Positions 22,995-37,467 of a DNA stretch of 49,855 nucleotides are shown piece after piece; position 1 is the first letter of the stretch, and every line of letters starts with the position of its first letter. The stretch is from Pigoraptor vietnamica. Its lineage: Eukaryota; Opisthokonta; Filasterea. The translations under genes were made by a program, and so were the position numbers. The notes below the pieces were generated by a model. It was given only the letters and a program-made list of their open reading frames with translations. It was not told the origin of the DNA and ran no database searches. The stretch lies in the NCBI GenBank assembly GCA_943704525.1, contig CALSCQ010000799.1, forward strand, positions 1 to 49,855. Reading direction: 5' to 3'.

Positions 22995-24536
22995 ATGGAT
23001 GACAAGCTGGAAATACCGGCGGACAGCGAGCTGTACAGGCAGCTGATGCTGGAGGTGCCGTGAACGCTATGTGGCGCCCGCGTCGACGTTGCATGCTGTA
23101 TGGTGTGCGTGTGTGCGGTACTCAGATGCGCGAATGCTCTCCATCTCCTTCAGGCGGCGAAGCACATGCCGCAGACGGGCAGCTACACGATCACGCCGAA
23201 CCCGGGCTTCTGCGTCAAGACGCGCAGTGCGACGGGCGAGAAGGTCTTTGTCAATGTGTGCCACAACGAAAAGGTGCTTGCGCCCTCAAGGGTCATGACG
23301 GACGACGAATTACGCGCGGCGATTGAGGGCGACGACCCCTCCGCGTTCCGCCTGCCACTCAGTATGGGAGAGCCGCACGCCGAATTGGACCACGGTGAGT
23401 AAGGGCGCACTGTGCGCGCTGAATGGGAGACGGATAGCCGACACCACGACCTCGTTAGATTGCGTGCATTTCTCTTGTTTGTTTATGCGTTTCTCTGTTT
23501 CTTCTTCCGGTTCGCTCGTGTGCACATGAATACTATGCGTGCCTCTGCGTGCCCTGGCCGTGATGCGCATGCATCCCTAATCAGCGCAACCCCGTACGTC
23601 CACTCGCGCCCGCAGAGGGCAAGGGCTGCTCTGTCTTTGACGCCGTCGTGCACCCATCTGTCGTGGAGCGCGCAAAGACGAGCGAGTTCTTCCGCCAATT
23701 TGTCGTGGAGGTGGCGCTCGAGTGGATAGAGTCGAAGCGCGACATGCAGCTGGACCGCGAAGGCGTGAGGCTGCTCAAGAACCGCGCTGCCATGGGCACG
23801 CTTGCTGACCAGACAGTGAGGGCCGGTCCGAAGCCCGTCGCCGAGGTGGTCGCGCCTGTGGTGGCTGCGAGTGCGCCCGGCGCATCGAAGAAAATGCGCG
23901 ACGACGCAGGCGCCAAAGTGCCGGTGTACCGGCTGTTGCGCGAACCCCCGGAGGCGAAGGATGGCGTGCGGCCGGAGTTTTATGTGCTGGAGGTGGACTT
24001 GCCCGAGCTGGTGGGGGGCTGTTAGCTTCGTGTGTTTGTGTGTGTGTGCGGGTGTATTGCTATGTGTTCAGTTACACCCCTTTGTCACTGTTCTCCACAC
24101 ACTGATGTAAATCTACACGTAACTGTGGGTGCAGCGAACAGCCCTTACATTGGCCGCTGACGAATGACTGTGCGTGCCTCAGGTGTCCACTGGTTCGTCC
24201 ACTCTGGATGTGGGTGGCGATGTCGTCATCTTCGAGTCCCCGCAGCCGCGATATGTATCCGCCTGTCATGTGTGTGTGTGTGTGTGTGTAGAGAGGGGGG
24301 GGGGGGGGGGGGGGGGGTGTCATTTCGGCACACCGTGCGCGTGCGTGTGCTTGCATGCACGTGCGAGGCGTATGCAATTACATGTGTTATTTCGCAGCTT
24401 CCTTGACCATGATCCACAGCGCCTCGAATTGAGCCTCGACCACTCCGTCAAGGAGGACGAAGTGGGCGCGCAGTTCAACGTGGCATCGCGCGTGCTCACC
24501 GTTACAATGCCGGTGGAGCAGCCGGCGGGGTCCTAG
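22995..24536 (+). CDS. PIH1D1: PIH1 domain protein, PIH1D1/NOP17 type
   Basis: PIH1D1 is the phospho-peptide-reading adaptor of the R2TP complex (with RPAP3 and the RUVBL ATPases), which assembles snoRNPs, PIKK kinases and dynein arms with HSP90. Five exons, 22995-23054, 23154-23394, 23616-24010, 24183-24254 and 24420-24536, give 294 residues (human 290). The PIH domain is unmistakable: ITPNPGFCVKTRSATGEKVF, VNVCHNEKV, FRLPLSMGEPHAELDHEGKG, followed by the FRQFVVEVALEWIESK and LLKNRAAMGTL blocks. The C-terminal CS-like part has FYVLEVDLPEL, FESPQPRYRLELSLDHSV and ends VTMPVEQPAGS. The exon 5 acceptor was set at 24419 because it restores this alignment. Intron 4 holds a GT repeat and a run of 23 G. 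Confidence 0.93.
24295..24317 (+). repeat. Poly(G) tract, 23 nt, in PIH1D1 intron 4
   Basis: An uninterrupted G run on the coding strand, directly after a (GT)n stretch. Such a run can form a G-quadruplex in DNA or pre-mRNA. Confidence 0.95.
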
Positions 24537-24878
24537 CGAATGAAGCCCATGAAAGCACGGCATATGATCTCGCGTTTTGGCCAAGGGAGAAGAGAGTGAT
24601 AGTGTGTGTGTTCTGGGTGCGACAGAGTGCCACTCGCGACTAGCAGCCAGACACGGCCCTAGGCACTTGCAGGCTGACCGAGTCGATGGATAGCCGCCCA
24701 TGAATCAAGCTGAACCGACACTAGTACTTGCGGAGCACAACGGTCTCCATATGTGTCCCGGAGAGCACACCCATGTTGAGGCAAAAGGAACGGCGTTTAC
24801 TAGGGACTTTAACTCATAATAAACAACAACAGAAGGCTTCGCACGCAAGTCGACGGTGACATCAGTCGCTCACGCGCG
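24537..24878. other. Convergent spacer between PIH1D1 and copine
   Basis: About 340 bp holding the 3' untranslated regions of two converging genes. CATAATAAACAACAAC near 24815 could serve as an AATAAA-like poly(A) signal for PIH1D1 on the plus strand. Nothing else is seen. Confidence 0.4.
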
Positions 24879-29258
<4,380 letters not shown>

Positions 29259-29661
29259 CGCCCCAAAGCGCACCTAAACCGCTCCCCACACACACACACA
29301 GGAAATATCTCGCAGCACAACGGACAGCAAGATCCCACACAAGCGCGCGAATCCGAGGGCGCTCTCTGCCTCCAAAAAATAGATGAATACGTCGCCTTGC
29401 GTGCAGGGGTGCACACGGCTACTTTGCTCGACACGTCAGATTCGCGCCAACCGAAGCCTCATTAGCAAGGACGGCGTCATCAAATCTGTTCACAAAACAC
29501 CCACCTTACGCGGCATTCGCGAGATCTCGGCCGCAGTAACAATACGAGTAACGAGCAAAAACGGACGGGCTCTCCAAAGATGCGCGACGTTCATCTAAAG
29601 TTTTAGTGTCTATTTTCGTGGACGCGCGACGCCTCCGCTTTCGACGGTATCGCTGAGTGGC
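29259..29661. promoter_or_regulatory. Divergent spacer between copine and the small orphan gene
   Basis: About 400 bp with no coding signal; presumably a bidirectional promoter. No TATA box was found. Confidence 0.4.
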
Positions 29662-30903
29662 ATGAGCCATGGTGGGGACGAGGAAGGGGAGAGTGCGACG
29701 CAGCACGTGCGCGAGATCGACATCACGATCCCCGACGCCGTTGCGAGCGACGACATTGTCCATCTGCTCGACCAACGTGGCATTGGGATTCCCATGAATG
29801 TGAGTTACCTTCCATTCTCTCGCGGTAGAGCTGGTGGGAAAAAATTGTTGTTTCACAACTTGAACCACCCGCTGTTTCTGATTTCTATGGACATTGTATG
29901 CGGTGCGCTGCAGGCTACGCGCGAATTGCTCGTGGCGCTTTTGGAGCGTCACGCCGCACCCAGGCCACAGCGAGAGCGTCGTCGACGTGAGCGTGGCACG
30001 CCGATGGTGTGGTCATGTCGCCCAGACACGCCCGTGCGCAAGAGGTATTTTTCAATGGTTAGCGCGTCCGACTGTGGTACTGCAGTGTTATTCATGCGCC
30101 AATCTATAGTGCGCTGTATGGAAATTTTGCGAGTGTATTTTCAGTGGTTTGCTGCCGAAGCGCGTCTGACTCCAGTGTTGTTCATGCGCCAATCTCTATA
30201 GTGCGCTGTATGGAATTTTTGCGGGTGTATTTTCAATGGTTAGCGCGTCCGACTGTGGTACTGGAGGGTTTGTGTGCGCCAATTTCCATAGTGCGCTGAC
30301 TATGGAATTTTTGCGGGTGTATTTTCAATGGTTAGCGCGTCCGACTGTGGTACTGCAGGATTTGTGTGCGCCAATTTCTATAGTGCGCTGTATGGAATTT
30401 TTGCGGGTGTATTTTCAGTGGTAAGCGCGTCCGACTGCTACGCTGTTATGCGCAGATATCGATAGTGTTTTGTATGAGATTTTGCTGGTGCAATTTCAAT
30501 AGGATGCCCCGTGGTAGCGCGTCTGACTCCAGTTGTGTGCGCCAATTTCCATAGAATTACTTTGTAGCATCCGGCGCAATCTGTTGTTACACACGAGGGA
30601 CCAACATGGCTCGCTTTAACTCACGTGCCATTGCCCTTCTTTAGGCCGCTCGACTCTGATGCGGACTCGGACGCCACCGACGCGAGCGTGGACGAGTTTT
30701 CCGCCAAGCGCATGGCGACAGAGCAACGCCGCCCGCGGCCGCTGGGTCCGCTCGCAGAAGTCCCCGCGTTTGCGATTCACCCGCTCGCGCAAGTCACGTG
30801 TTTCGCATTGGAATCGGACGTCGACGCAATGCAAGAGCTCCGCATCGAAGGGGACGCGGACGAGGCGGCGCGCGTGGACGACTACTGCCCGATGTATTAC
30901 TAG
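29662..30903 (+). CDS. Small acidic protein of unknown family
   Basis: Three exons, 29662-29799, 29914-30044 and 30645-30903, give 175 residues. I do not recognise the family. The N-terminal third (REIDITIPDAVASDDIVHLL, then DQRGIGIPMNATRELLVALL) looks like an alternating strand/helix unit; the middle is Arg-rich (ERRRRERGTP); the C-terminal part is acidic (PLDSDADSDATDASVDEF) and ends DYCPMYY. The model is supported by frame continuity (AAG AG + G across the second intron) and good GT/AG sites. The second intron is 600 bp, the longest here for so small a gene, and is filled with a tandem repeat. It converges on the ATP12 gene, 165 bp away. Confidence 0.68.
30045..30545. repeat. About 90-bp tandem repeat, 5-6 copies, partly tRNA-like, in orphan-gene intron 2
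   Basis: Units start near 30045, 30137, 30226, 30318, 30408 and 30490, each with GTATTTTCAATGGTTAGCG, GCGTCCGACTG and GCGCCAATTTCTATAGTGCG. The TGGTTAGCGCGTCCGACTG part closely resembles the D-arm/anticodon-stem part of tRNA-Asn-type genes, but no B box follows, so these are not functional tRNAs. Copies 3 and 4 are nearly identical, the outer ones diverged. Confidence 0.85.
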
Positions 30904-31068
30904 GTGCAGTGTGGAGTACGCTCGTGGAGCTCCAAGGAGCTGTCAATTCTGGCGCCGTCGCAACGGACGCGGCATATGTTGCCCTGCGACATTTCCCGTG
31001 TGGCGCAACACGGCGTTGAGGGATGGCCGTCGATTCATGACACGACACAAAGTGTTGCTCGCATTGCC

Positions 31069-32379
31069 TTAATTGGCATTCTGCGCCTGCGAGAGGCGTG
31101 CAAAGAGCGCTCCGGCGGCCAGCCGCGTGCGCGTTTCGTAGCTGTCGAGCGTGTGGCCCCATTCGACCTCGCCCCACCGCGCCACCTGGAACTCGTACTC
31201 GAGTCGCGAGAGGTACGCTCCCCTCTCCGCGTCGATGTGGCGGCGAGCGACGGCCGCTGCCACCATGAACGACTTGGCCACCTGCACGGCCTCCTCGATG
31301 CCTGATTCGCAAGCAAAGAACAAGGCATTTTTGAGTTTTGGCACAAAGAAATGAAGGGCTCTGCTCGATTTACCCACCGACAAACTGCCACGTGTCGAGG
31401 CCGTTGAGAAGCGCTCGGAGGCGATCCGTGACTTCAGGCGACTGCGACACTTCGAGGAGTTCGTGCGTGACGCTCACTTTGGCGCCGTCAAGAACGTTGG
31501 TTTCGAACCACCGGACGAGGGGATCCCACTGCTGCACCTGAAGCTCGCCGAGCGCGCTCGCCGGATCCTCGCGCACACTGCGAAGGGAGACGCTGAGTGG
31601 GGGCTGTTGCAGGCAAGGGCTAGACAGGCACGCACATACACTAAGGTGTCCGTGACCATGTAATTCAACAGCCGCTCGGTGCGATCGGCTCGGTTGTCGT
31701 CCCCACGATCAATCACCGTGTTCGCAAGCATCGTCTGCAGAAGAATCCGCGGTTGAGCCACGCTCGCACACAGCGCCACACACAGAGCGCGCATGACCAA
31801 CCAGGTGCATCTGATCGAGTTTGTCGTTCGATGTGCGCGCCTCCCATTCACTCGCAATGGCCACGGCCAAGTCCTCCGTGGGAAGGGCCACCACTTTTCG
31901 CAGCGGAGTGCGGAGCAGGCGTGCATCAAGCAGCACATTGAAACGCCCATCTAACCAGCCGAGAAGAGGCGCGATGAGCACAGGCAGGCACACGCACGCA
32001 CGTAATGCGCAAAGTGAATGAGAAAACGCATCCCTCACCGTTGTCTTTCTTCACGTGCACATTTTTGTAGAATCGTTTGATAGCTGCACCAAAACCGCAC
32101 CCTCAGTCCCTTCCGCCAGTGCGACAAAACACACACACACACACACACAGACACGAACGCACCTCCAGCTGCAATAGGGGCCACTGCCCTTGCTTCGTCT
32201 CCAGGAAGAACGTCGGGTGACGGCCATCGCACCGCAGCCGTGCCACGTGGCCAGGCCGATGTCGCCGAAGTCCGCAACGCACGTGCCATCACCACAGCAC
32301 CCCTCACAAAGCCCAGCGCACGGCATTGCCGCCGCAAGACTGCGCTTGCGCCCAACACCGCCACTCGCTGAAAAACCAT
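31069..32379 (-). CDS. ATPAF2: ATP synthase mitochondrial F1 assembly factor 2 (ATP12 family)
   Basis: ATP12 is a matrix chaperone that holds the F1 alpha subunit during ATP synthase assembly. Six exons, 32379-32163, 32083-32039, 31950-31802, 31734-31640, 31577-31378 and 31301-31069, give 312 residues. The first about 70 residues are rich in Arg, Ala and Ser without acidic residues (MVFQRVAVLGASAVLRRQCR), a typical mitochondrial presequence. The conserved part follows: IKRFYKNVHVKKDNDGRFNV, LLDARLLRTPLRKVVALP, AIASEWEARTSNDKLDQMHL, TVIDRGDDNRADRTERLLNY, GELQVQQWDPLVRWFE and the C-terminal LSRLEYEFQVARWGEVEWGH, the ATP12 signature. The exon 4 donor was placed at 31639 because it restores frame. 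It is divergent from CFAP251. Confidence 0.95.
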
Positions 32380-32765
32380 TTTACCGCTCCCCGCGAAAAA
32401 CTGGCGGCAGTAAATTCGGCCGTTCCCGAGGCGGTGCTCAATGCCGGGCAACCGTTGCAAGAGGGGTCAACACACTTTTTCGTCAAGCTTCGCCTACGTA
32501 ACAAAGATGTAACATAATTAGTCGTCATCATGATGTCACTAAACCCCTTAGCAACTGCCTGGCAACCATCACAAGCATGTCTCGCTCAGCCGAGTGTCGA
32601 TTCAAAACGCAGAGTGCCCGCACTTATCTTCGCCTTCACCGACTGTGTCCCCTCTTGCTCCCTCTTCCGAACCCTTCTGCTCGCGGGTGCACGAGTGAGA
32701 GGTCGCGCTGCGCATGCGCGCCTGGCACTTGCACGATAGTTTTGGCACAGAGGGGCAAACCGGCG
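32380..32765. promoter_or_regulatory. Bidirectional promoter region, ATPAF2/CFAP251
   Basis: A 386-bp spacer between two divergent starts, with no coding signal. CATGATGTCACTAA at about 32529 contains a TGATGTCA core similar to CRE/ATF sites; this is only a pattern match. Confidence 0.4.
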
Positions 32766-35700
32766 ATGGCGTCTGAGGAGGGCGGCGACGCCGGTGCGCC
32801 TTCGCGCGAGGCAGAGCCGTCGCCCGCGCCCGACATTCTCTTTCACGATGAGGGTAAGCCGCGATCCCCGCCAAAGACGCCGCCGAGCGATTCTGCGACG
32901 CCCGCGGCCCTGAGTCATGAGGGTGCGCCACCACCCGCCGCGGCCGAGGAACCGCCCGCAGACCCCCAGCCAGCTGCTCTGGAAACAAGCGCGCACTCTG
33001 TCGATGCCGGCAACGAGACGCCGGGATCGCAGGAGGAAGCGGCAGCGGACGACGGTGCGGGCGCGCCGCTCGAGGGCATTCGAAGCGGTATTGACAACCT
33101 CGACCTCACGGACGACGACATGAGGGGCCAGACGCCTGCAGCGGGACGCGGGGAGGATGCGTCGCAGCGGCCATCGCCGCCCGCGAGTCCCGGTCCCAGC
33201 ATGTCGCACGCGCTGTCGCTGTCGTGGGTTTATGGCGTGAACAACGGAATCATTGGCGGCGTGCACACGCTCACGGACGAGACGGCCGAGTCGACGGGCC
33301 AGCGCGTGCTGTTCTACGTGTCTGCGCACACGGGCATTCTCTGGGACATTGACGAGAACCGGCAAAAGCTGCTCCAGGGACACTGCAACGCCATCTCGAC
33401 GACGTGCATCAGTGACGACAAGCGGTGGATTGCGACGGCCGATAAGGTGCGTCCTCCTTGGCGGTGTCTTCGTCTTACTTCTTTTCAGACGCTAGAGGAA
33501 GAGTCGGACACGCGGCAACATCTCCCGTGTGCTTGCATATTTACCAATTCGCTCCCCTCGAAAGGACTCAAACTTACTTTTCACTTTACCGCAGGGCCCC
33601 GAGAGCATGGTGATAATCTGGGACGCGCGCAGCGGCACGCCCATTCGCACGCTCTTTGAGCCGCACCGCGACGGCGTCGTGGCGATGGCCATGTCGCCAG
33701 ACGCTCGGTTCCTCGCGACTGTCGGCGCCACGTGCCCGCAGACGCTGTGCGTCTGGGATTGGACCGCGGACGACCGGGACCGGCCCGTCCACTGCTACGC
33801 CCTCGGCGACTACCAAGAGGACCGCATGTTCACGTCGGTGCGCTTTGACTCTGCCGACGCCCGCAACATTGTGGCGACGTCTCCGGCGTGCGTCACGTTC
33901 ATCCAGTGGAACCGCGCCAAGCTCGAGGCCGTCACGCCCGTCGTGAGCTCGCGCGACTTTAACCACGTCGTCGGCGCGTACACGCAGTCGGCGTTCACCC
34001 CGGGCCACGCGCTCGCAATTACGGGCACGGTCGACGGCGACATTGTGGTGTGGCAGCGGGGCGAGCCTCCGTCCGAGGGTGGCGGCCGCGCGGGCACGAC
34101 GCGGTCTCGGTCGTCCATGTCGGCGTCGTCCAGCGCGAGGCCTCGCACGGGCGGGCCCGGGGGCGCGCACGCAGCTGCGGCCGCTGCTGACGTGGAGGCG
34201 CGCGTGGGACCCGCCCGCGTGACGACGGACGGTTCGGGCGCGACGTTTTCGGTCAAGGCGTCCAAGATTGTGCGGCTACACGAGTCTTCCGTGAACGTGC
34301 TCGTGTGCACGCCCTCGCGGGTGGTCACGGGCAGCTCGGACGGCTACGTGCGGTTGTACGACCACCAGTTCCGCATCGTCGACTGGTTCGAGCGCTTCGA
34401 GTCTGGCCCGGTCACGTCCCTCTCGTTTGCGCGCTCTGCCTCGACGCGGGCGGCGTCGCCCTCGCTCACGGACGCCGGCCGCGACGACTTTGGGGGAACG
34501 CGCACGAAGGGGGGCGCCGATCCCTTTGGCCTCTCGAACGCCGCGGCCGACGACGACGACGTTCCCGTGCCCGAGTTTGTCGTGGGCACCGCGAACGCCA
34601 GCGTGATCCTGGTGGAGCCGCGAACGGCGCACGCGACGATGAACGACGTCGACGCGGACTCGTGGAAGGCGGGCCGGGTCGTGCTGTGCGGCCAGGAGGG
34701 GGAGCTCCACGCGATCGCGGCGCACCCTTCGCTGCCCCGCTTTGCCATGTGCGGTTACGGCGGCTCGCTGCACGTGTGGGACTACGCCGAGCGCACGCGC
34801 GTGGCCCAGCGCGCGTTCGAGTCCAAGTCCCTGCTCGTGCATTGCCTCGAGTTTGCGCCGGACGGCAAGACGCTCGCCGTCGGCTTCACGAACGGAGTCA
34901 TCAAGCTGATTGACGCGTCCACCCTGGCGGACCTGCCCACGCGGTCGATGCTCCGAACGTCGCGCGACGCCGTGACCCGCCTGTGCTTTTCGGAGGACTC
35001 GTCGCTGCTCGCGTCTGCGGACGCCGACATGTGCGTGACGCTCTTTGGCCGGCTTCCCGACGACTCGTGGCGCAGCCAGCACGGCGACGACTACGGCGAC
35101 GTCGGCGGCGAGCTCCTGTGGACGTGCATCGGGAAGCACCGGTCGCACACGGCGCCCGTGACGGGACTCATGTTCGGGACTTCGAGCGAGACGGGCCTCG
35201 CGCGGCTGCTGTCGCTCGGCGCCGACCGGACCGTCGTGGACTATGACCTTCCCGCGAGCAACCCGACGGACGGCCTGAAGGTGCGGTCCGTGGACCGGCT
35301 GGAGCAGTCTGCGGTGCCGACGGCGATGCTGTGGTACCCGCCCGTCACGAAGGAGGGCTTCATTCTCGTCGCCAACGACCGGCTCAAGCTCAAGCTCTAC
35401 AACGCCACGACGCTCATGTGCCGACAGACGGTGCTCGGGCCCACGTTTGGCGGTCCGCCCGTCCGGCTGTCGCTGTTGCCGTGCCCCCGCGGCCAGGAGG
35501 AGGTGCCGCCGCGCTTTCTCGCGTACGCGACGACCGACCGGATTATCGGCCTTGTGCAGGCGCCGCTCGAGGGCCACCCGCACACGTCGATGGCCGTGAT
35601 TGCGCACCCGGGCGAGGTGACTGCGATCGCGTGCACGTACGATGGCAGCTACGTGATCACGGCGGGAGGGAAGGACGGGACGGTCAACTTTTGGCGCGTG

Positions 35701-36464
35701 AACGTGGACGCGCTGAAGGCGGCGTCGCGGCTGGGCGGCGAGGGGATGCAGCCGTACCTCGGGATGATCGAGGGAGGCCGCGACGGCGAGTTTTTCCGCG
35801 AACTCGAGGACTACTTTTACTATGCGCAGGTGCGCAACCACGGCGAGGACACGATGGCGCCGCGGGAGGTGACGAGCCGCGTCCCCGTGGGACAGGTGCC
35901 GTCGATCATGCGAGCGCTCGGCTTCTTCCCCTCGGAGCAACAGGTGGAGGACATTGTCAACGAGGTCAAGTTTAGCTCGTACGTCGACACGCAAGAGTAC
36001 GTCCGCGACGTTTCGCTGGAGGAGCTCGTCAAGCGTGAGTGTCTGTGTGTGCGCGTTTGAGCGCCGACCATCGTCTCCTCTTGTGCTGCTCGTGCGCTCG
36101 TTGGGGCCGTCTGTGCGCACCCTTGTGCTAACACTGCGTGCACGCTCGCCTCACAATGGCAGTGTACATCAATCACCGGCCCGTGTACGGCATTTCGAGC
36201 GACGAGCTGGAGGACGCCTTTGCCATGCTCGCGTCCAACGGCGACCTTGCTGCGGCGCAGGCCATGAAGGGCTGCGGCATTCCGCGCGCCCGCTTCCTCG
36301 AGCTAATCCAGGCGCGTGGGGAGAGCATGCCGGAGCTGGAACTCGCCGATTGTCTGTCGGCGCTGCTCGGCGACGGCGCCCTCGAGGAGTTGCTGCCGGA
36401 GGTGATCACGCCAGAGACATTTGCGAGGGACATTTTGGGGTTCACGCCGTTCGATGCCCGGTAG
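32766..36464 (+). CDS. CFAP251: CFAP251/WDR66-like WD-repeat protein of the flagellar radial spoke (calmodulin- and spoke-associated complex)
   Basis: CFAP251 is an axonemal protein at the base of radial spoke 3. Three exons, 32766-33446, 33595-36034 and 36163-36464, encode 1140 residues. The N-terminus (about 1-145) is acidic, Pro/Ala/Glu-rich and disordered, as in the animal protein. WD repeats follow: LSWVYGVNNGIIGGVHTLTD, RVLFYVSAHTGILWDIDEN, GPESMVIIWDARSGTPIRTL, then blades up to about residue 990 (ITGTVDGDIVVWQRGE, VVTGSSDGYVRLYDHQF, MCGYGGSLHVWDYAERTR, VITAGGKDGTVNFWRVNVD). The C-terminal region has an EF-hand-like adenylate/calmodulin-type helix pair (PREVTSRVPVGQVPSIMRAL, LGFFPSEQQVEDIVNEVKF) followed by LYINHRPVYGISSDELEDAF, a block shared with WDR66. 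It is followed in tandem by the RGS22-like gene. Confidence 0.9.
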
Positions 36465-37467
36465 AGAGCGTCGGCACCGCGTTCTTGTCGCTGTCTGCGT
36501 GCTCGCGCGTTGCGTTTTTTCGCGTCGTCTTTGCGCTCGCGTTTCACTTAAAATGCGCGCCACACTTTGCGGCATTCATAATACACTCTGTCACTGCCTG
36601 AAATTGTTCTCCCGTGAGACATGAATTGTTCACACTCAGCAACTTGCACGTTGGCGCGTCCCTTTGTTCTCTCTGTGTGTCCTTATTGTGTGCAGACGGT
36701 CATAGCATGTGCGCCGAGAGCGAAGCGTGCATCCCAGCGGCAACCACTCCTTTCGAAGCGGCGCCTTCGAGCACACGCATTAGCCCGGCGTCATCTCTCC
36801 TCCCGCGCCATTTAAGCCGCGACCACGGCCTAATATTCTGCCACGGCATGGTAAGCAGGAGTGTAGTTTTTTGTGAGTTGAAGAGGCCAGCAGGCGCTGG
36901 ACCCCGATGCCGAGATCGCGAATTGGGCGCACGTGCAGCCCACTTGTGGGATTTGAATTTTGGCGGGGACTGCGCCGCGGAAGAAAATTTGCGATTTGCT
37001 TGAAAATTGTCTAAAATGTGAGGGTGAATTCAATTAAACCGAGTTCGGCGTGCACGAAATAAGGACCTCCAGACAATAAATAGACAAATAAGGAATTTAT
37101 AGAAATAATTGCCCATATTTGTACTCAACTGACCATGAGTTAAATATAGAAGTTTTGGCGTTGCTAAGGTGTCAGCGTTACTCACAGAGTACGAAAAGCC
37201 GCCGTTCAAAGAGGCGACGACTCACGCGCCGCTCTTGCGAGGCAATAACTGGAGGACCACACACGTGACCCTGACTGCTGGCGGACATCCGTGGACGATC
37301 CGTGCTGTATTGCCGCTGCTCTGCGGGCGAACGGACGCAGTGTGCGGGCGGTGTTGACGATGCCTCTCAGAATGTGATCGTGCGACCACAGACCGCTATC
37401 GAGCGAAAGCCCCGTTGTGGCGGCTTGACCTTCCTTGTCGTCGCACGCGCGGCGGAAGGGACCGGAA
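36465..37467. other. Intergenic region with an AT-rich island
   Basis: About 1 kb between CFAP251 and the RGS gene. Positions about 36950-37165 are markedly AT-rich against the GC-rich surroundings and contain AAATAAGGA at 37057 and 37086. No gene, tRNA or repeat element was recognised. Confidence 0.5.

Noticed and set aside
34276-36120. A 614-codon minus-strand frame
   Set aside because: Antisense shadow of the CFAP251 WD repeats, Arg/His/Val-rich and without recognisable motifs.
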